From the NCBI GenBank assembly GCA_031273825.1, contig JAISRB010000132.1, forward strand, positions 1 through 39,561: a stretch of DNA of 39,561 nucleotides, given 5' to 3'. The position numbers and the translations under genes were made by a program. Below, piece by piece: positions 1 through 7,841 of the stretch. The notes beneath the pieces are model-generated. The model was not told where the DNA came from and ran no database searches. It saw nothing but the letters and a program-made list of their open reading frames with translations. This DNA comes from Clostridiales bacterium (lineage in GTDB: Bacteria > Bacillota > Clostridia > Christensenellales > JAISNN01). Position 1 is the stretch's first letter. Each line of letters starts with the position of its first letter.

Positions 1-103
1 ATCGGTTTTGCCTTAAAAAACGCGCTGCCGGGGGCAAAAACGGGAAAACGTCCTAAAAAGTCAAAAAATGTTTAAAAAAAATAAAAAAATTTTTAAAAAC
101 CTA

Positions 104-132
104 TTGAAATTTGTTTTGAAATAGTGTATAAT
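104..132 (+). promoter_or_regulatory. Sigma-A-type promoter of the membrane-protein cluster
   Basis: TTGAAA and TATAAT are separated by exactly 17 bases. The predicted transcript starts near 139 and reaches the first membrane-protein gene at 168. The 100 bases before it are A/T-rich and show nothing else I can name. Confidence 0.8.
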
Positions 133-167
133 AGTAATACCTTAGATAATGTGGAGTTGATAATAAT

Positions 168-797
168 ATGGATGCGACGGTTTTATTAAGCGACGAGGAG
201 TTGAAAGAGCGCAAAAAGACCTTGATCGGCAGGCTTGTCAGATTGGGGTTAATCTCTTTGATATTCATAGCCTTTGTAGTGTCCTTGGCCTTTCCGTATT
301 TGCAAAACTACAACCTTACTTATGTTGACGCGAACGGTCAAATCGTAAGCGAAACGGCGGACTTTACGGGCTTTGAGTTGGTGGCGGCCGCCGGAGAAAG
401 CATTCTCAAAATAGAGGACGGCGGACTTTACGGCAAATACATAATCGGAGCTTTCGAGCTAAATGTATCCACCGATTTTTCGGCGTTGGCGCTCATCTAT
501 TTGGTTCCGTTCGGGCTTTTGATATTCTTGTTGTTGTGGGTGGGCAATATCGCCATGACGGCGGCGTTGCTGTTTAACGGAAAATACAAAAAGGGAGTGG
601 CAAATCCGCTCAACGTCATACTCCTTATAGCGGGGCTTGCCGAGCTTGCGGCGTTGATGATATTCCAGACAATATATTGCGACTTATTTGCGTTGTCTTT
701 CGGCTTTTATATATTGGGAATAACCGCCTTGCTGGCGTTTATTTATCCGGCGTTTTCCGGATATTCAAAAAAGAAAATTAATGAAGAGTTAATTTAA
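168..797 (+). CDS. Four-helix membrane protein of unknown function (cluster member 1)
   Basis: I do not recognise this 209-residue protein. Hydrophobic stretches at about residues 25-45, 105-136, 147-168 and 174-195 suggest four membrane helices. The basic stretch before helix 1 (KERKK) argues for a cytoplasmic N-terminus. An outside loop of about 60 residues lies between helices 1 and 2 and carries FTGFEL. Similar short motifs occur at the same place in two neighbours (MGFEEL in 3242..4210 and TFYEIF in 1569..2147), so these may be diverged paralogues. A GGAG-like site precedes the ATG. It is followed after 24 bases by a 70-residue small protein with its own ribosome site, so the two are probably co-transcribed and may act together. 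The function is unknown. Confidence 0.8.
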   Translation: MDATVLLSDEELKERKKTLIGRLVRLGLISLIFIAFVVSLAFPYLQNYNLTYVDANGQIVSETADFTGFELVAAAGESILKIEDGGLYGKYIIGAFELNVSTDFSALALIYLVPFGLLIFLLLWVGNIAMTAALLFNGKYKKGVANPLNVILLIAGLAELAALMIFQTIYCDLFALSFGFYILGITALLAFIYPAFSGYSKKKINEELI

Positions 798-821
798 CAA
801 ATAATAAAGGAGAATACAATC

Positions 822-1034
822 ATGGCAAAGAAAAACAAAAAAGTTGAAGTTGCACCGGCTCCGGTAGTCGAGGCTCCTAAAGGCCCGACCATCGTTTACA
901 GAAGCCTTCCTAATCCGGCTCCCGTCGCGATATCGGCTCCTACGCCTATAATGCAAATCAACCCTATCGTTCAACCTATCGCTCTCGTACCTTACGGCAC
1001 GATGAATCAGCCTATTTTGCAGGTTGAGGAATAA
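822..1034 (+). CDS. 70-residue PIVxP-motif small protein, copy 1
   Basis: This is a short, non-membrane, proline-rich protein of unknown function. It opens with a lysine-rich start (MAKKNKKVEV), then an Ala/Pro/Val segment, then ends with the motif PIVQPIALVPYGTMNQPI. The motif recurs in 4293..4493 and inside the membrane protein 3242..4210. AAAGGAG precedes the ATG. The encoded protein is identical to 1229..1441, and the two DNA copies differ at only a few silent bases, so this is a recent tandem duplication that keeps the downstream hairpin. A cytoplasmic partner of the adjacent four-helix protein is my inference from the fused version. The overlapping minus-strand ORFs are shadows. Confidence 0.8.
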   Translation: MAKKNKKVEVAPAPVVEAPKGPTIVYRSLPNPAPVAISAPTPIMQINPIVQPIALVPYGTMNQPILQVEE

Positions 1035-1070
1035 GAAAGGTTATTCGCAGCAAAAAAAGTCGGCGGTCAC

Positions 1071-1093
1071 GCCTCCCGGGCAATTCGGGAGGC
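1071..1093 (+). terminator. GC-rich hairpin after small protein copy 1
   Basis: GCCTCCCG and CGGGAGGC form a perfect 8-bp stem with a 7-base loop. There is no T-run after it, so it may be a processing or stability element rather than a true intrinsic terminator. Confidence 0.5.
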
Positions 1094-1228
1094 AAGCCGT
1101 TCGATAGCAGACAAGCCGTTATCGGACGGCGCGCCCGAGCTTATCGGGTATCTATCATTTAAAAAACGAGGGCCGGCGTTTAATTCGGCCGAAAATAAAG
1201 TTTTAATATTTTTTTGGAGGATACAATC

Positions 1229-1441
1229 ATGGCAAAGAAAAACAAAAAAGTTGAAGTTGCACCGGCTCCGGTAGTCGAAGCTCCTAAAGGCCCGACTATC
1301 GTTTACAGAAGCCTTCCTAATCCGGCTCCCGTCGCGATATCGGCTCCTACGCCTATAATGCAAATCAACCCTATCGTTCAGCCTATCGCTCTCGTACCTT
1401 ACGGCACGATGAATCAGCCTATTTTGCAGGTTGAGGAATAA
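1229..1441 (+). CDS. 70-residue PIVxP-motif small protein, copy 2
   Basis: The protein is identical to the one encoded at 822..1034. The ORF track begins at a TTG (1214), but that codon lies within the ribosome-site sequence TTGGAGGA. The true start is the ATG at 1229, which gives 70 residues like copy 1. The repeated block runs from the ribosome site through the gene to the downstream hairpin (about 809-1106 and 1216-1516). Nucleotide differences are mostly silent third-position changes, so the protein appears to be under purifying selection or very recently copied. Its position directly upstream of another four-helix gene (1569..2147) repeats the pairing seen in the first copy. Function unknown. 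Confidence 0.8.
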   Translation: MAKKNKKVEVAPAPVVEAPKGPTIVYRSLPNPAPVAISAPTPIMQINPIVQPIALVPYGTMNQPILQVEE

Positions 1442-1477
1442 GAAAGGTTATTCGCAGCAAAAAAAGTCGGCGGTCGC

Positions 1478-1503
1478 GCCTCCCGGGGTCAGCCTCGGGA
1501 GGC
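1478..1503 (+). terminator. GC-rich hairpin after small protein copy 2
   Basis: The same 8-bp stem as at 1071-1093 (GCCTCCCG/CGGGAGGC) is kept, while the loop has changed in sequence and grown to 10 bases. A conserved stem with a changed loop suggests the structure matters. Confidence 0.5.
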
Positions 1504-1568
1504 AAGCCGCTTGATAAAAAATTCTTGTTTAGAGCAAATCGTTACCGCTTTTTTGAGGAGTTGTTGGT

Positions 1569-2147
1569 ATGAATAATAAAAAAATAAAAAAAGCCGGCAT
1601 AATGTCTTCGATATTTAATATTGTCATTTGCACTATATTGATACTATTTGTCGTTATAGTGTTGTTTGGCAACGAGCTTATCGAATTATTGCCGGAGGAC
1701 GTCGGTCTTAACTTGTCGTCTTTCGCCGGATATTTGCCTACGAACGCGTCGGGCGAAGTCGACGGCGTAACATTCTATGAGATTTTCGGTGTAATTTTAG
1801 AGCCTCAAGCGCTTATACTTCAAGCGATAATTTTTGTAAGTATCGTAACGATAGTTATTTCGATTATCACCCTGATTACGCGTAAGGGCTTGGCGAGAAG
1901 ATTGTTCTCGTTCGTTTTACTCGGAGTTACGGTAGGTTCCGCCGCGTTGTTTATATACACCTACGGCTTGAATCTCGACGCTACTCTGTGGGCCGACATA
2001 AATAACTTCTTCACATCCGTCTTTTCGATAGGCTTACTCGGAGGCACGTCGTCCGAAAGTTTCGGCGCGTTCGCCGTATTCTCAACCTATCTGATGATAA
2101 GCGGATTGGGCACGGCGTCCTTTATTGCGACGCAGATCAACAAATAA
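1569..2147 (+). CDS. Four-helix membrane protein of unknown function (cluster member 2)
   Basis: This is a 192-residue protein that I do not recognise. Likely membrane helices lie at about residues 12-33, 82-104, 112-133 and 168-188. A lysine-rich N-terminus (NNKKIKKAG) points to the cytoplasm. The loop of about 45 residues after helix 1 contains TFYEIF just before helix 2, comparable to FTGFEL and MGFEEL in the sister proteins. GAGGAG precedes the ATG. A strong terminator follows at 2216, so transcription from the upstream promoter probably ends there. The layout matches 168..797 and 3242..4210, although overall sequence similarity by eye is low. Confidence 0.8.
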   Translation: MNNKKIKKAGIMSSIFNIVICTILILFVVIVLFGNELIELLPEDVGLNLSSFAGYLPTNASGEVDGVTFYEIFGVILEPQALILQAIIFVSIVTIVISIITLITRKGLARRLFSFVLLGVTVGSAALFIYTYGLNLDATLWADINNFFTSVFSIGLLGGTSSESFGAFAVFSTYLMISGLGTASFIATQINK

Positions 2148-2215
2148 ATCTCGGTTTGTTTGCGTAAAGCAAGAGTTCGGGTCGGCTTAAGATTTCGGAC
2201 AAGCTTAAAAAAAGT

Positions 2216-2248
2216 AAGCGCGCCCGAAACGGCGCGTTTGTTTTTTTT
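2216..2248 (+). terminator. Intrinsic terminator
   Basis: AAGCGCGCC pairs with GGCGCGTTT around a CGAAAC loop and is followed by G and eight T residues. It ends the first transcription unit of the membrane cluster. Confidence 0.85.
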
Positions 2249-2287
2249 AGGCGGCAAGATGCGTATTTATTTAAAGGGGTATATATT

Positions 2288-2503
2288 ATGGGAAAAAAAG
2301 ATAAAAAAATAAAAGGCGGCGCGATAAACGCGCCTCAACTGACGGCGATAGCCGAGCCTCGCGGGCTTGACGTTGACCGATTGGTTGTTGACTACAAAAT
2401 CGTGCCGTTTCCTATTCCGATAACGTTGGCTCAAACTTCGGCGAGCGTCGGAGACGGGTTCGACGATCGATATACCGCGCTTGCGCCTTATGAAACAAAC
2501 TAA
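2288..2503 (+). CDS. 71-residue small protein of the membrane cluster
   Basis: This short lysine-started protein (MGKKDKKIKG) has the same size and general design as the PIVxP small proteins: a basic start, then a proline-containing hydrophobic stretch (KIVPFPIPITLAQ). It lacks the VPYGTMNQP signature, so it is at best a distant relative. AAAGGGG lies before the ATG. It sits after a terminator and before the promoter at 2511, so its own promoter is not obvious. The lack of a membrane segment and the position between two four-helix genes fit the alternating pattern of this region. Function unknown. Confidence 0.65.
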   Translation: MGKKDKKIKGGAINAPQLTAIAEPRGLDVDRLVVDYKIVPFPIPITLAQTSASVGDGFDDRYTALAPYETN

Positions 2504-2510
2504 CGGGGGC

Positions 2511-2539
2511 TTGACAAGATCCGTTTAATTTGATATAAT
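2511..2539 (+). promoter_or_regulatory. Consensus sigma-A promoter
   Basis: TTGACA and TATAAT are both perfect and spaced by 17 bases, upstream of the membrane gene at 2574. This is one of the strongest promoters in the window. Confidence 0.9.
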
Positions 2540-2573
2540 ATAGGCGTATAAAATAAGCTAAGGGGATATAAGC

Positions 2574-3032
2574 ATGACCAAAAAGACGATAAGGGTTACA
2601 AGATTTAGTTCGATTCCGGTTTTTTTGTTTGCGGCGCTGTCAATTGCCGCGATAATTGTGCCGGATGCGGTGACGGGCTTGCCCGACTTTATCGACGGCT
2701 ACGCTCCGCTCGCGGAATATCTCAATTTTTCGCGGTTTAGCCTTGACGTCATAAAAAGCGATTGGCCGCTTGCGGCCTTTGCCTTAGGCGCGCTTTTGTC
2801 GGTCGGCGTCGCGCTTTCGTCGATATTTGGCTTTGCGGCGCAAAGACGGACGGGCAGAATGAGTCTTTCGACGCTTTCGTTCCTCTTGTTTTTGGGATAC
2901 GGAATCTACGAGACGGCGACAAGCGGACTTCCCGTTCTCGAATCGGCGGCGGCGGTAGACTACGGCTACTATTTGGTGCTCGGCTCGTCGGCGGCCGCGG
3001 CGGCGTCGGCTTATTTATCAAAAAGAAAATAA
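2574..3032 (+). CDS. Four-helix membrane protein of unknown function (cluster member 3)
   Basis: This 152-residue protein is the shortest of the four membrane proteins. Hydrophobic segments fall at about residues 12-30, 65-88, 97-113 and 130-147, with an outside loop of about 35 residues between the first two. The N-terminus is basic (TKKTIRVTR) and the C-terminus ends SKRK, so both ends are predicted inside. AAGGGG precedes the ATG, and the gene has its own consensus promoter and its own terminator (3093), so it is a monocistronic unit. I see no catalytic motif. It may be a reduced paralogue of its neighbours or simply a similar topology. Confidence 0.8.
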   Translation: MTKKTIRVTRFSSIPVFLFAALSIAAIIVPDAVTGLPDFIDGYAPLAEYLNFSRFSLDVIKSDWPLAAFALGALLSVGVALSSIFGFAAQRRTGRMSLSTLSFLLFLGYGIYETATSGLPVLESAAAVDYGYYLVLGSSAAAAASAYLSKRK

Positions 3033-3092
3033 GACCGCCGTCGGCGTAAAAAAAATATCAACGCGGCCGAAACGGCGTTTTGAACGGACAAT

Positions 3093-3118
3093 AAAAGCGG
3101 TAAAAGGCCGCTTTTTTT
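3093..3118 (+). terminator. Intrinsic terminator
   Basis: AAAAGCGG and CCGCTTTT pair around a short loop and run into seven T residues. It ends the 2574..3032 unit. Confidence 0.8.
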
Positions 3119-3179
3119 GACGGAACGGGAGATAAAGGCGTTTCAAAAAAATATTTTTCAGCAAAATGCGCAATAAGTA

Positions 3180-3208
3180 TTGAAATTTTTGCGGAAATGT
3201 TGTATACT
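3180..3208 (+). promoter_or_regulatory. Sigma-A promoter that fixes the downstream start codon
   Basis: TTGAAA and TATACT are spaced by 17 bases. The -10 box lies downstream of the ORF-track start at 3197, so that start cannot be on the mRNA. The first usable ATG is 3242. Confidence 0.8.
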
Positions 3209-3241
3209 ATATATACGCTTAAGAATATAAGGAAAGGTGTT

Positions 3242-4210
3242 ATGAGCAAGAAGACTAAACAAAACGAATCGGGCTATGAAGCGGAGCATACCTGCAGTCA
3301 ATATGATTGCGGAATTTGCGCCGATAAGTTTGATTGTGATTATTACATCAACACTTTTTGCGTACCGCCCGCCGCCGGACAAAACGCATATTATCAAGAT
3401 CCCTACGGGGGATACGGTATGCAGCAAAACGGCGCGCCGCAAGACGGGACGCAACAACAGCCGCAACAGAATAATCAGCAGACGTTTAACGCAGGCTACG
3501 GAAACATTGCGGGTCAGCCTATTCCAAACCCAAATCAGCCGAACGGCGTGCAGCTTTCGCCTATAGTCATACCGGTTTCGTTTGTGCCTTATACGACGCA
3601 AAATCAGCCGCTCTATCAGGTCGAAACGGTTATGCCCGAGGTCGAGTTTGTCAAGCACCGCGGCCGCGCTTTGTTTATGCTTGTCGTCAGCGTAGCCATA
3701 TTCTTTATATTCTCGTTTCCTCTGATAGCCAATTATTCGGCAAACAACATCTTGGCCGGACTTTTTACGGGAATGCCCGTCGAGGTTCCGTTCTTTACGA
3801 ACAGCATGGGTTTTGAGGAGCTGTTTAAGTTCAGAGACATGATCGTCATGATAAGCGCGCACATCATCGCGCTAAGCTTGCTCGGAATATTTGTCACGGC
3901 GGTATACAACACCGCAAAATACATAATCAAGTCGATTACGGGAAGACTGAAAAAAGGCTCCGCGAAATCAAATAAATTTATCTTTGTATGCATACTGTTC
4001 TTGTTTGCGGGAATAGTCGTACTCAATATGAGCACGGGTCTCGGGGCGGTTGAAGCCTTTGGAAAGGTCTTAAAAAACGACTCGAGCCTTGTATACGGTC
4101 TGAACTTCGCTTATTACGCGCTAATCGGCGCGTCGATATTGTTGCTGTTTGCAACCGCGTTTATCAAAACGGAAAGATACGCTCCGGTAGAGGGCGCGCT
4201 TCCCGAATAA
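3242..4210 (+). CDS. Fusion of a PIVxP-motif segment to a four-helix membrane domain
   Basis: The ATG at 3242, preceded by AAGGAAAGG, gives 322 residues; the longer ORF starts inside the promoter. Residues 18-40 hold a cysteine cluster (CSQYDCGICADKFDC), possibly metal-binding. Residues 50-100 are rich in Gln, Tyr, Gly and Pro. Residues 104-129 carry QLSPIVIPVSFVPYTTQNQP, the same motif as the separate small proteins. A basic KHRGR then leads into helix 1 (143-163), and further helices follow at 200-226, 245-264 and 284-307. A loop with MGFEELF precedes helix 2, as in the sister proteins. The fusion implies that separate small proteins and membrane proteins are functional partners on the cytoplasmic side. 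Function unknown. Confidence 0.8.
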   Translation: MSKKTKQNESGYEAEHTCSQYDCGICADKFDCDYYINTFCVPPAAGQNAYYQDPYGGYGMQQNGAPQDGTQQQPQQNNQQTFNAGYGNIAGQPIPNPNQPNGVQLSPIVIPVSFVPYTTQNQPLYQVETVMPEVEFVKHRGRALFMLVVSVAIFFIFSFPLIANYSANNILAGLFTGMPVEVPFFTNSMGFEELFKFRDMIVMISAHIIALSLLGIFVTAVYNTAKYIIKSITGRLKKGSAKSNKFIFVCILFLFAGIVVLNMSTGLGAVEAFGKVLKNDSSLVYGLNFAYYALIGASILLLFATAFIKTERYAPVEGALPE

Positions 4211-4292
4211 AAGCCGCCGCATAACAAACGGCGCACATCAAAAAAATCAGCGGATAGCCGTCGTTTGACGCGTCCGACGGAGGGAAACTCAC

Positions 4293-4493
4293 ATGTTCAG
4301 AAAAAAAACGCCGCCAAAGCCCGTCAGGAGGGTTGTGTACGGCAACGCGCCCGTCAGTCAGCCGGTGCCTATAGAAAAGCCTAACGACATAATTCAGCTT
4401 ACTCCGATAGTTCAGCCGATTTCTATGGTTCCTTACGGAACGATGAATCAGCCGCTTTATCAGTATGTCTACGACGAAGACGGACAACAATAA
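4293..4493 (+). CDS. 66-residue PIVxP-motif small protein
   Basis: This is a short basic-to-acidic protein with no membrane segment. It begins with FRKKTPPKPVRR and carries IIQLTPIVQPISMVPYGTMN, which matches both the 70-residue proteins (PIVQPIALVPYGTMNQP) and the membrane fusion (QLSPIVIPVSFVPY). It therefore bridges the two variants. CGGAGGG lies before the ATG. It follows 3242..4210 by 82 bases with no clear terminator between, so the two are probably one transcript. The C-terminus ends in an acidic tail (DEDGQQ). Function unknown, and the motif is not one I can tie to a named family. Confidence 0.8.
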   Translation: MFRKKTPPKPVRRVVYGNAPVSQPVPIEKPNDIIQLTPIVQPISMVPYGTMNQPLYQYVYDEDGQQ

Positions 4494-4602
4494 TATTCGC
4501 GCCGGACGGTTTGACTTAAGCCCTCGCGGCTTGCTTTGACATGGGCGCGGAGTCGGCGGAGATAAGATAAGGCGTCGTTCTTGTTTCGTTTGAATAACAA
4601 AA

Positions 4603-4660
4603 AAAGAAGACTGTTTTGCGGTCGGTACATATTCTTGTGCCGGGCACGGCGGGCTTCTTT
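4603..4660 (+). terminator. Possible long-stem terminator before asnS
   Basis: AAAGAAG at the base pairs with CTTCTTT, enclosing a smaller hairpin CGGTAC/GTGCCG, and is followed by a T-rich stretch. The middle of the stem pairs poorly. The rest of 4494-4729 shows no recognisable promoter and no T-box motif. Confidence 0.4.
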
Positions 4661-4729
4661 ATTTATAAAACGGGAAATTTAGCGGCGCAAGCCAAAAGCG
4701 TATAACCGCAAAAGGCGGGAGAGACGGAA

Positions 4730-6124
4730 ATGAATACAACGACAATAAGAGAGCTTTATAACAATCAAAATCAGCAAGACAAGCGCGCGGTCGTTTTGGT
4801 CGGCTGGGTGAGGTCGATAAGAGCGTCAAAGGACTTCGGGTTTATAGAACTCAACGACGGTTCGTTTTTTAAGAACTGTCAGGTGGTTTTTGACAGAGCG
4901 GCGATATCAAATTTTGACGCAGTTTCAAGGCAGGGCGCGGGCGCGGCGTTGATTGTCAAGGGCGCGGTAGTGCCGACGCCTAACAACAAACAGCCCTTTG
5001 AGGTGGCGGCGGCGGAAATCGCCGTCGAGGGAACGTCTCCGCCCGATTATCCTATTCAAAAAAAGAGGCATTCGTTTGAGTTTTTGAGAGAAAAGGCGCA
5101 TTTGAGGCCGAGAACCAACACGTTCGGCGCGGTGTTCAAGATAAGAAGTCAGGCGGCCTTTGCCTTGCACAGCTTTTTTAACGGCAGGGGCTTTGTCTAT
5201 GTGCACACGCCGATTATTACGGCGAGCGACTGCGAGGGCGCGGGGGCTATGTTTAAGACGACTACCCTTGATTTAAATAACGTAAAAAAGACCGCGGACG
5301 GGCTTGTCGACTATAGCGGCGATTTTTTTGGCAAGCCGGCAAACCTCACGGTCAGCGGACAGCTCAACGCCGAGGCCTACGCCATGGCCTACTCTAAGGT
5401 CTACACCTTCGGCCCGACGTTTCGCGCCGAGATATCAAACACGGCGAGACACGCCGCCGAGTTTTGGATGGTCGAGCCGGAGATGGCCTTTGCCGACCTT
5501 GCCGACGACATGAATTTGGCCGAGGATACGGTCAAATATGTCATAGACTATACAAAACGGACGTGCGCGGAGGAGCTGGAGTTTTTGAACGCGTTTGTAG
5601 ACGCGGGGCTTATAGAACGGCTTGACAACATATTAAACTGCGGCTTTGAGCGTCTGCGCTACACCGACGCGATAGACATTCTCAAAAACAGCAAAAAAAG
5701 CTTTGAATACCCCGTCGAATGGGGGCTTGACCTGCAATCGGAGCACGAGCGGTATATCACCGAGGAGGTCTTTAAAAAGCCCGTGTTTTTGACGGACTAT
5801 CCCAAGGGTATCAAGGCCTTTTATATGCGCGTCAACGACGACGAAAAAACCGTCGCCGCCGCCGATCTTTTGGTCGCGGGAGTAGGCGAGCTTATCGGCG
5901 GCAGTCAGAGAGAGGAGAGGCAAGCGGTCTTGACGGCGCGAATGAAGGAGAGCGGAATAAACGCGCGCGACTATAGCTGGTATGTCGATTTGCGAAAGTT
6001 CGGGGGGTGCAAGCACGCCGGTTTCGGGTTGGGCTTTGAGCGCATGATAATGCTACTGACGGGTATTTCAAATATCAGAGACGTGACGCCTTTTCCCAGA
6101 AACTATAACAATTTGGAATTTTGA
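4730..6124 (+). CDS. asnS: Asparagine--tRNA ligase
   Basis: This is a class II aminoacyl-tRNA synthetase that charges tRNA-Asn in the cytoplasm. At 464 residues it has the usual bacterial AsnRS length. The N-terminal OB-fold anticodon-binding domain is visible ([20 protein letters not shown]). Class II motif 2 follows ([20 protein letters not shown]), and motif 3 lies at the end ([20 protein letters not shown]), with the family C-terminal ending PFPRN...NLEF. AsnRS rather than AspRS is supported by the compact length without the bacterial AspRS insertion domain. GGGAG lies before the ATG. It is followed by an unrelated reductase gene after 88 bases. Confidence 0.95.
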   Translation: MNTTTIRELYNNQNQQDKRAVVLVGWVRSIRASKDFGFIELNDGSFFKNCQVVFDRAAISNFDAVSRQGAGAALIVKGAVVPTPNNKQPFEVAAAEIAVEGTSPPDYPIQKKRHSFEFLREKAHLRPRTNTFGAVFKIRSQAAFALHSFFNGRGFVYVHTPIITASDCEGAGAMFKTTTLDLNNVKKTADGLVDYSGDFFGKPANLTVSGQLNAEAYAMAYSKVYTFGPTFRAEISNTARHAAEFWMVEPEMAFADLADDMNLAEDTVKYVIDYTKRTCAEELEFLNAFVDAGLIERLDNILNCGFERLRYTDAIDILKNSKKSFEYPVEWGLDLQSEHERYITEEVFKKPVFLTDYPKGIKAFYMRVNDDEKTVAAADLLVAGVGELIGGSQREERQAVLTARMKESGINARDYSWYVDLRKFGGCKHAGFGLGFERMIMLLTGISNIRDVTPFPRNYNNLEF

Positions 6125-6212
6125 GCCGCGGTAACAATAAATATTGAGCCGCGGCAGGCTTGAAGGCTAAGCCGTATAAAAAAAATCTTAAAAAAAACGG
6201 GAGGGAACTATC

Positions 6213-7214
6213 ATGAGAACGGCGATATACGGAGCGGGAGCCATAGGCACCGCGCTCGGAGCTTACATTACCAAGGGAGGCGAGCCGATAGATTTGATTA
6301 GCCGCAACGCGGCGCACATCGCGGCGTTAAAAAAGGACGGAGCGCATATCACGGGTACGGTTGACTTTTGCGTAAAGGTCAACGCGCTTTTGCCCGGGGA
6401 GATGACGGGCAAATATGACATAATCTTTTTGGCGACAAAACAGCTTGACAACGCGGCGGTCGTCGGCTTTCTCAAAGACTTTTTGAGCGGCGACGGAGTT
6501 ATATGCACTATCCAAAACGGTCTGCCGGAGCTTTCGGTGTCGGAGGTGATAGGCCAAAACAGAACCTTTGGCTGCGCCATAGCGTGGGGCGCGGAAATCA
6601 AAGACGCCGGCGTGTGCGCCTTGACGTCGGAGCCGGAGGCGTTGACCTTCGGGTTAGGCGGATTTGAGAGCGGCGACAAGGCTAAGCTACAGGAGATAGC
6701 GCGGATATTGGGGCTTATGGGGCGCGTAGACATAGAGACTAACTTCATGGGCGCGAGGTGGAGCAAGCTGTTGGTAAACAGCGCGTTCAGCGGGCTTTCG
6801 GCGGTGTTGGGCGCGACGTTCGGCGAGGTCGCCGACGACAAGGCAAGCAGATTGATAGCCCAAAAAATCATTAAGGAATGTATAGACACGGCGGCTAAGG
6901 CCGGCGTAAAAATAGCCCCTATTCAGGGCAAGGACGTCGCGAAGCTTTTGGACTACAAAAACGCCGTCAAGCAAAAGATATCCTTTTTGATTATTCCGCT
7001 CGCCATGAAAAAGCATAAGAACATAAAGGCAAGTATGCTGCAAGACATAGAAAAAGGCAAAAAATGCGAAATAGACGCAATCAACGGCGTCGTCAGCCAA
7101 TACGGCAAAAAGGTCGGCGTCCCGACCCCCTATAACGACAAGGTCGTCGAAATCGTCAAGGGCATAGAGCAAGGGAAATATAAGCCGTCACGGGATAATT
7201 TGAGGTTGTTTTAG
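6213..7214 (+). CDS. Ketopantoate reductase family protein (ApbA/PanE)
   Basis: The protein is 333 residues long and starts with a Rossmann NADP-binding motif, GAGAIGTALGAYITKGG. The two-domain ApbA/PanE layout is clear: an N-terminal nucleotide-binding domain with TIQNGLPELS, then a helical C-terminal domain with MGARWSKLLVNSAFSGLSAV, where the Lys is the likely catalytic residue. The family reduces 2-dehydropantoate to pantoate with NADPH. No other pantothenate gene is nearby, so the true substrate may differ and I leave the symbol empty. GGGAGGG precedes the ATG. A GC-rich imperfect hairpin (about 7215-7257) follows. Confidence 0.85.
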   Translation: MRTAIYGAGAIGTALGAYITKGGEPIDLISRNAAHIAALKKDGAHITGTVDFCVKVNALLPGEMTGKYDIIFLATKQLDNAAVVGFLKDFLSGDGVICTIQNGLPELSVSEVIGQNRTFGCAIAWGAEIKDAGVCALTSEPEALTFGLGGFESGDKAKLQEIARILGLMGRVDIETNFMGARWSKLLVNSAFSGLSAVLGATFGEVADDKASRLIAQKIIKECIDTAAKAGVKIAPIQGKDVAKLLDYKNAVKQKISFLIIPLAMKKHKNIKASMLQDIEKGKKCEIDAINGVVSQYGKKVGVPTPYNDKVVEIVKGIEQGKYKPSRDNLRLF

Positions 7215-7283
7215 GGGCTTGCGCGCTACTCATGCGCGAAACTCCGCGCAACCCCGTAAAATCGCGCGGAGCGGAGGTATAAT

Positions 7284-7598
7284 ATGGCAAGCGATTTAAA
7301 TTACGTTCAATATGTCGTCGATCAAATAAAGGCCGACGGGATAATAACATATAAAAAAATGTTCGGGGAGTATTTGATATATTTGAACGGCAAACCCGTC
7401 GTGACGGTTTGTGACAATACGGCGTTTGTCAAAATTGCCGATAGCATAAGTCACTTGTTTGAAAACGCGGAGAAGGGCTTTCCTTACGAGGGGGCAAAGG
7501 AGCATTATATTATAGATGCGGACGACGGCGGGCTTTTGAGCGAAGCGGTAAATATATTGGAAAGGAACGCGCCTATACCCAAAAAGAGAAAAAAATAA
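7284..7598 (+). CDS. TfoX N-terminal domain protein
   Basis: This is a 104-residue protein matching the TfoX/Sxy N-terminal domain: a helix, then TYKKMFGEYLIYLNGKPV, then VTVCDNTAFVKIA. The single-domain form is widespread in Firmicutes, and its biochemical role is not established. The full-length Sxy protein regulates competence in gamma-proteobacteria, but this short form lacks the C-terminal domain, so a competence role should not be assumed. GGAGG precedes the ATG. The tail is lysine-rich (PKKRKK). Confidence 0.8.
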   Translation: MASDLNYVQYVVDQIKADGIITYKKMFGEYLIYLNGKPVVTVCDNTAFVKIADSISHLFENAEKGFPYEGAKEHYIIDADDGGLLSEAVNILERNAPIPKKRKK

Positions 7599-7699
7599 AA
7601 GGCTTTTAAATTTTATAGACGGATAAAAAAGTTTTTTTGCGGAAAAGACGAAAAAATCGGCTTTTAAAGGTTTTTTTATTTTTTAGACGTTAAAAACGG

Positions 7700-7728
7700 T
7701 TGACATTATATATAAAAAGGTATATAAT
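7700..7728 (+). promoter_or_regulatory. Consensus promoter with a long 5' leader
   Basis: TTGACA and TATAAT are perfect and spaced by 17 bases. The start near 7735 gives an untranslated leader of about 107 bases before the small zinc-ribbon gene. Confidence 0.9.
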
Positions 7729-7841
7729 GCATCATAGGATAAAAAGATCGGTTTGCCTTATATCTCGCTGAAAGAAAATCTCTTTAAAGTAAAATAAGTA
7801 AAACAATTCAAAAATCCGAAAACTTTAAGGAGGAAATATTC

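Noticed and set aside
789-1363. Two similar minus-strand ORFs (HYRRRSRYRDGSRIRKASVND)
   Set aside because: Their similarity only reflects the duplicated small genes on the plus strand, which have ribosome sites and a conserved motif.
3197-3241. ORF-track start of the 337-residue membrane protein
   Set aside because: The -10 box (3203-3208) lies inside it, so transcription begins downstream. The ATG at 3242 with AAGGAAAGG is the better start.
3158-3862. 234-residue minus-strand ORF
   Set aside because: It overlaps the promoter and the supported plus-strand membrane gene, and its Arg/His/Tyr-rich sequence is typical of an antisense shadow.
4494-4729. T-box riboswitch before asnS
   Set aside because: The conserved T-box antiterminator sequence (TGGnACCGCG type) is not present.
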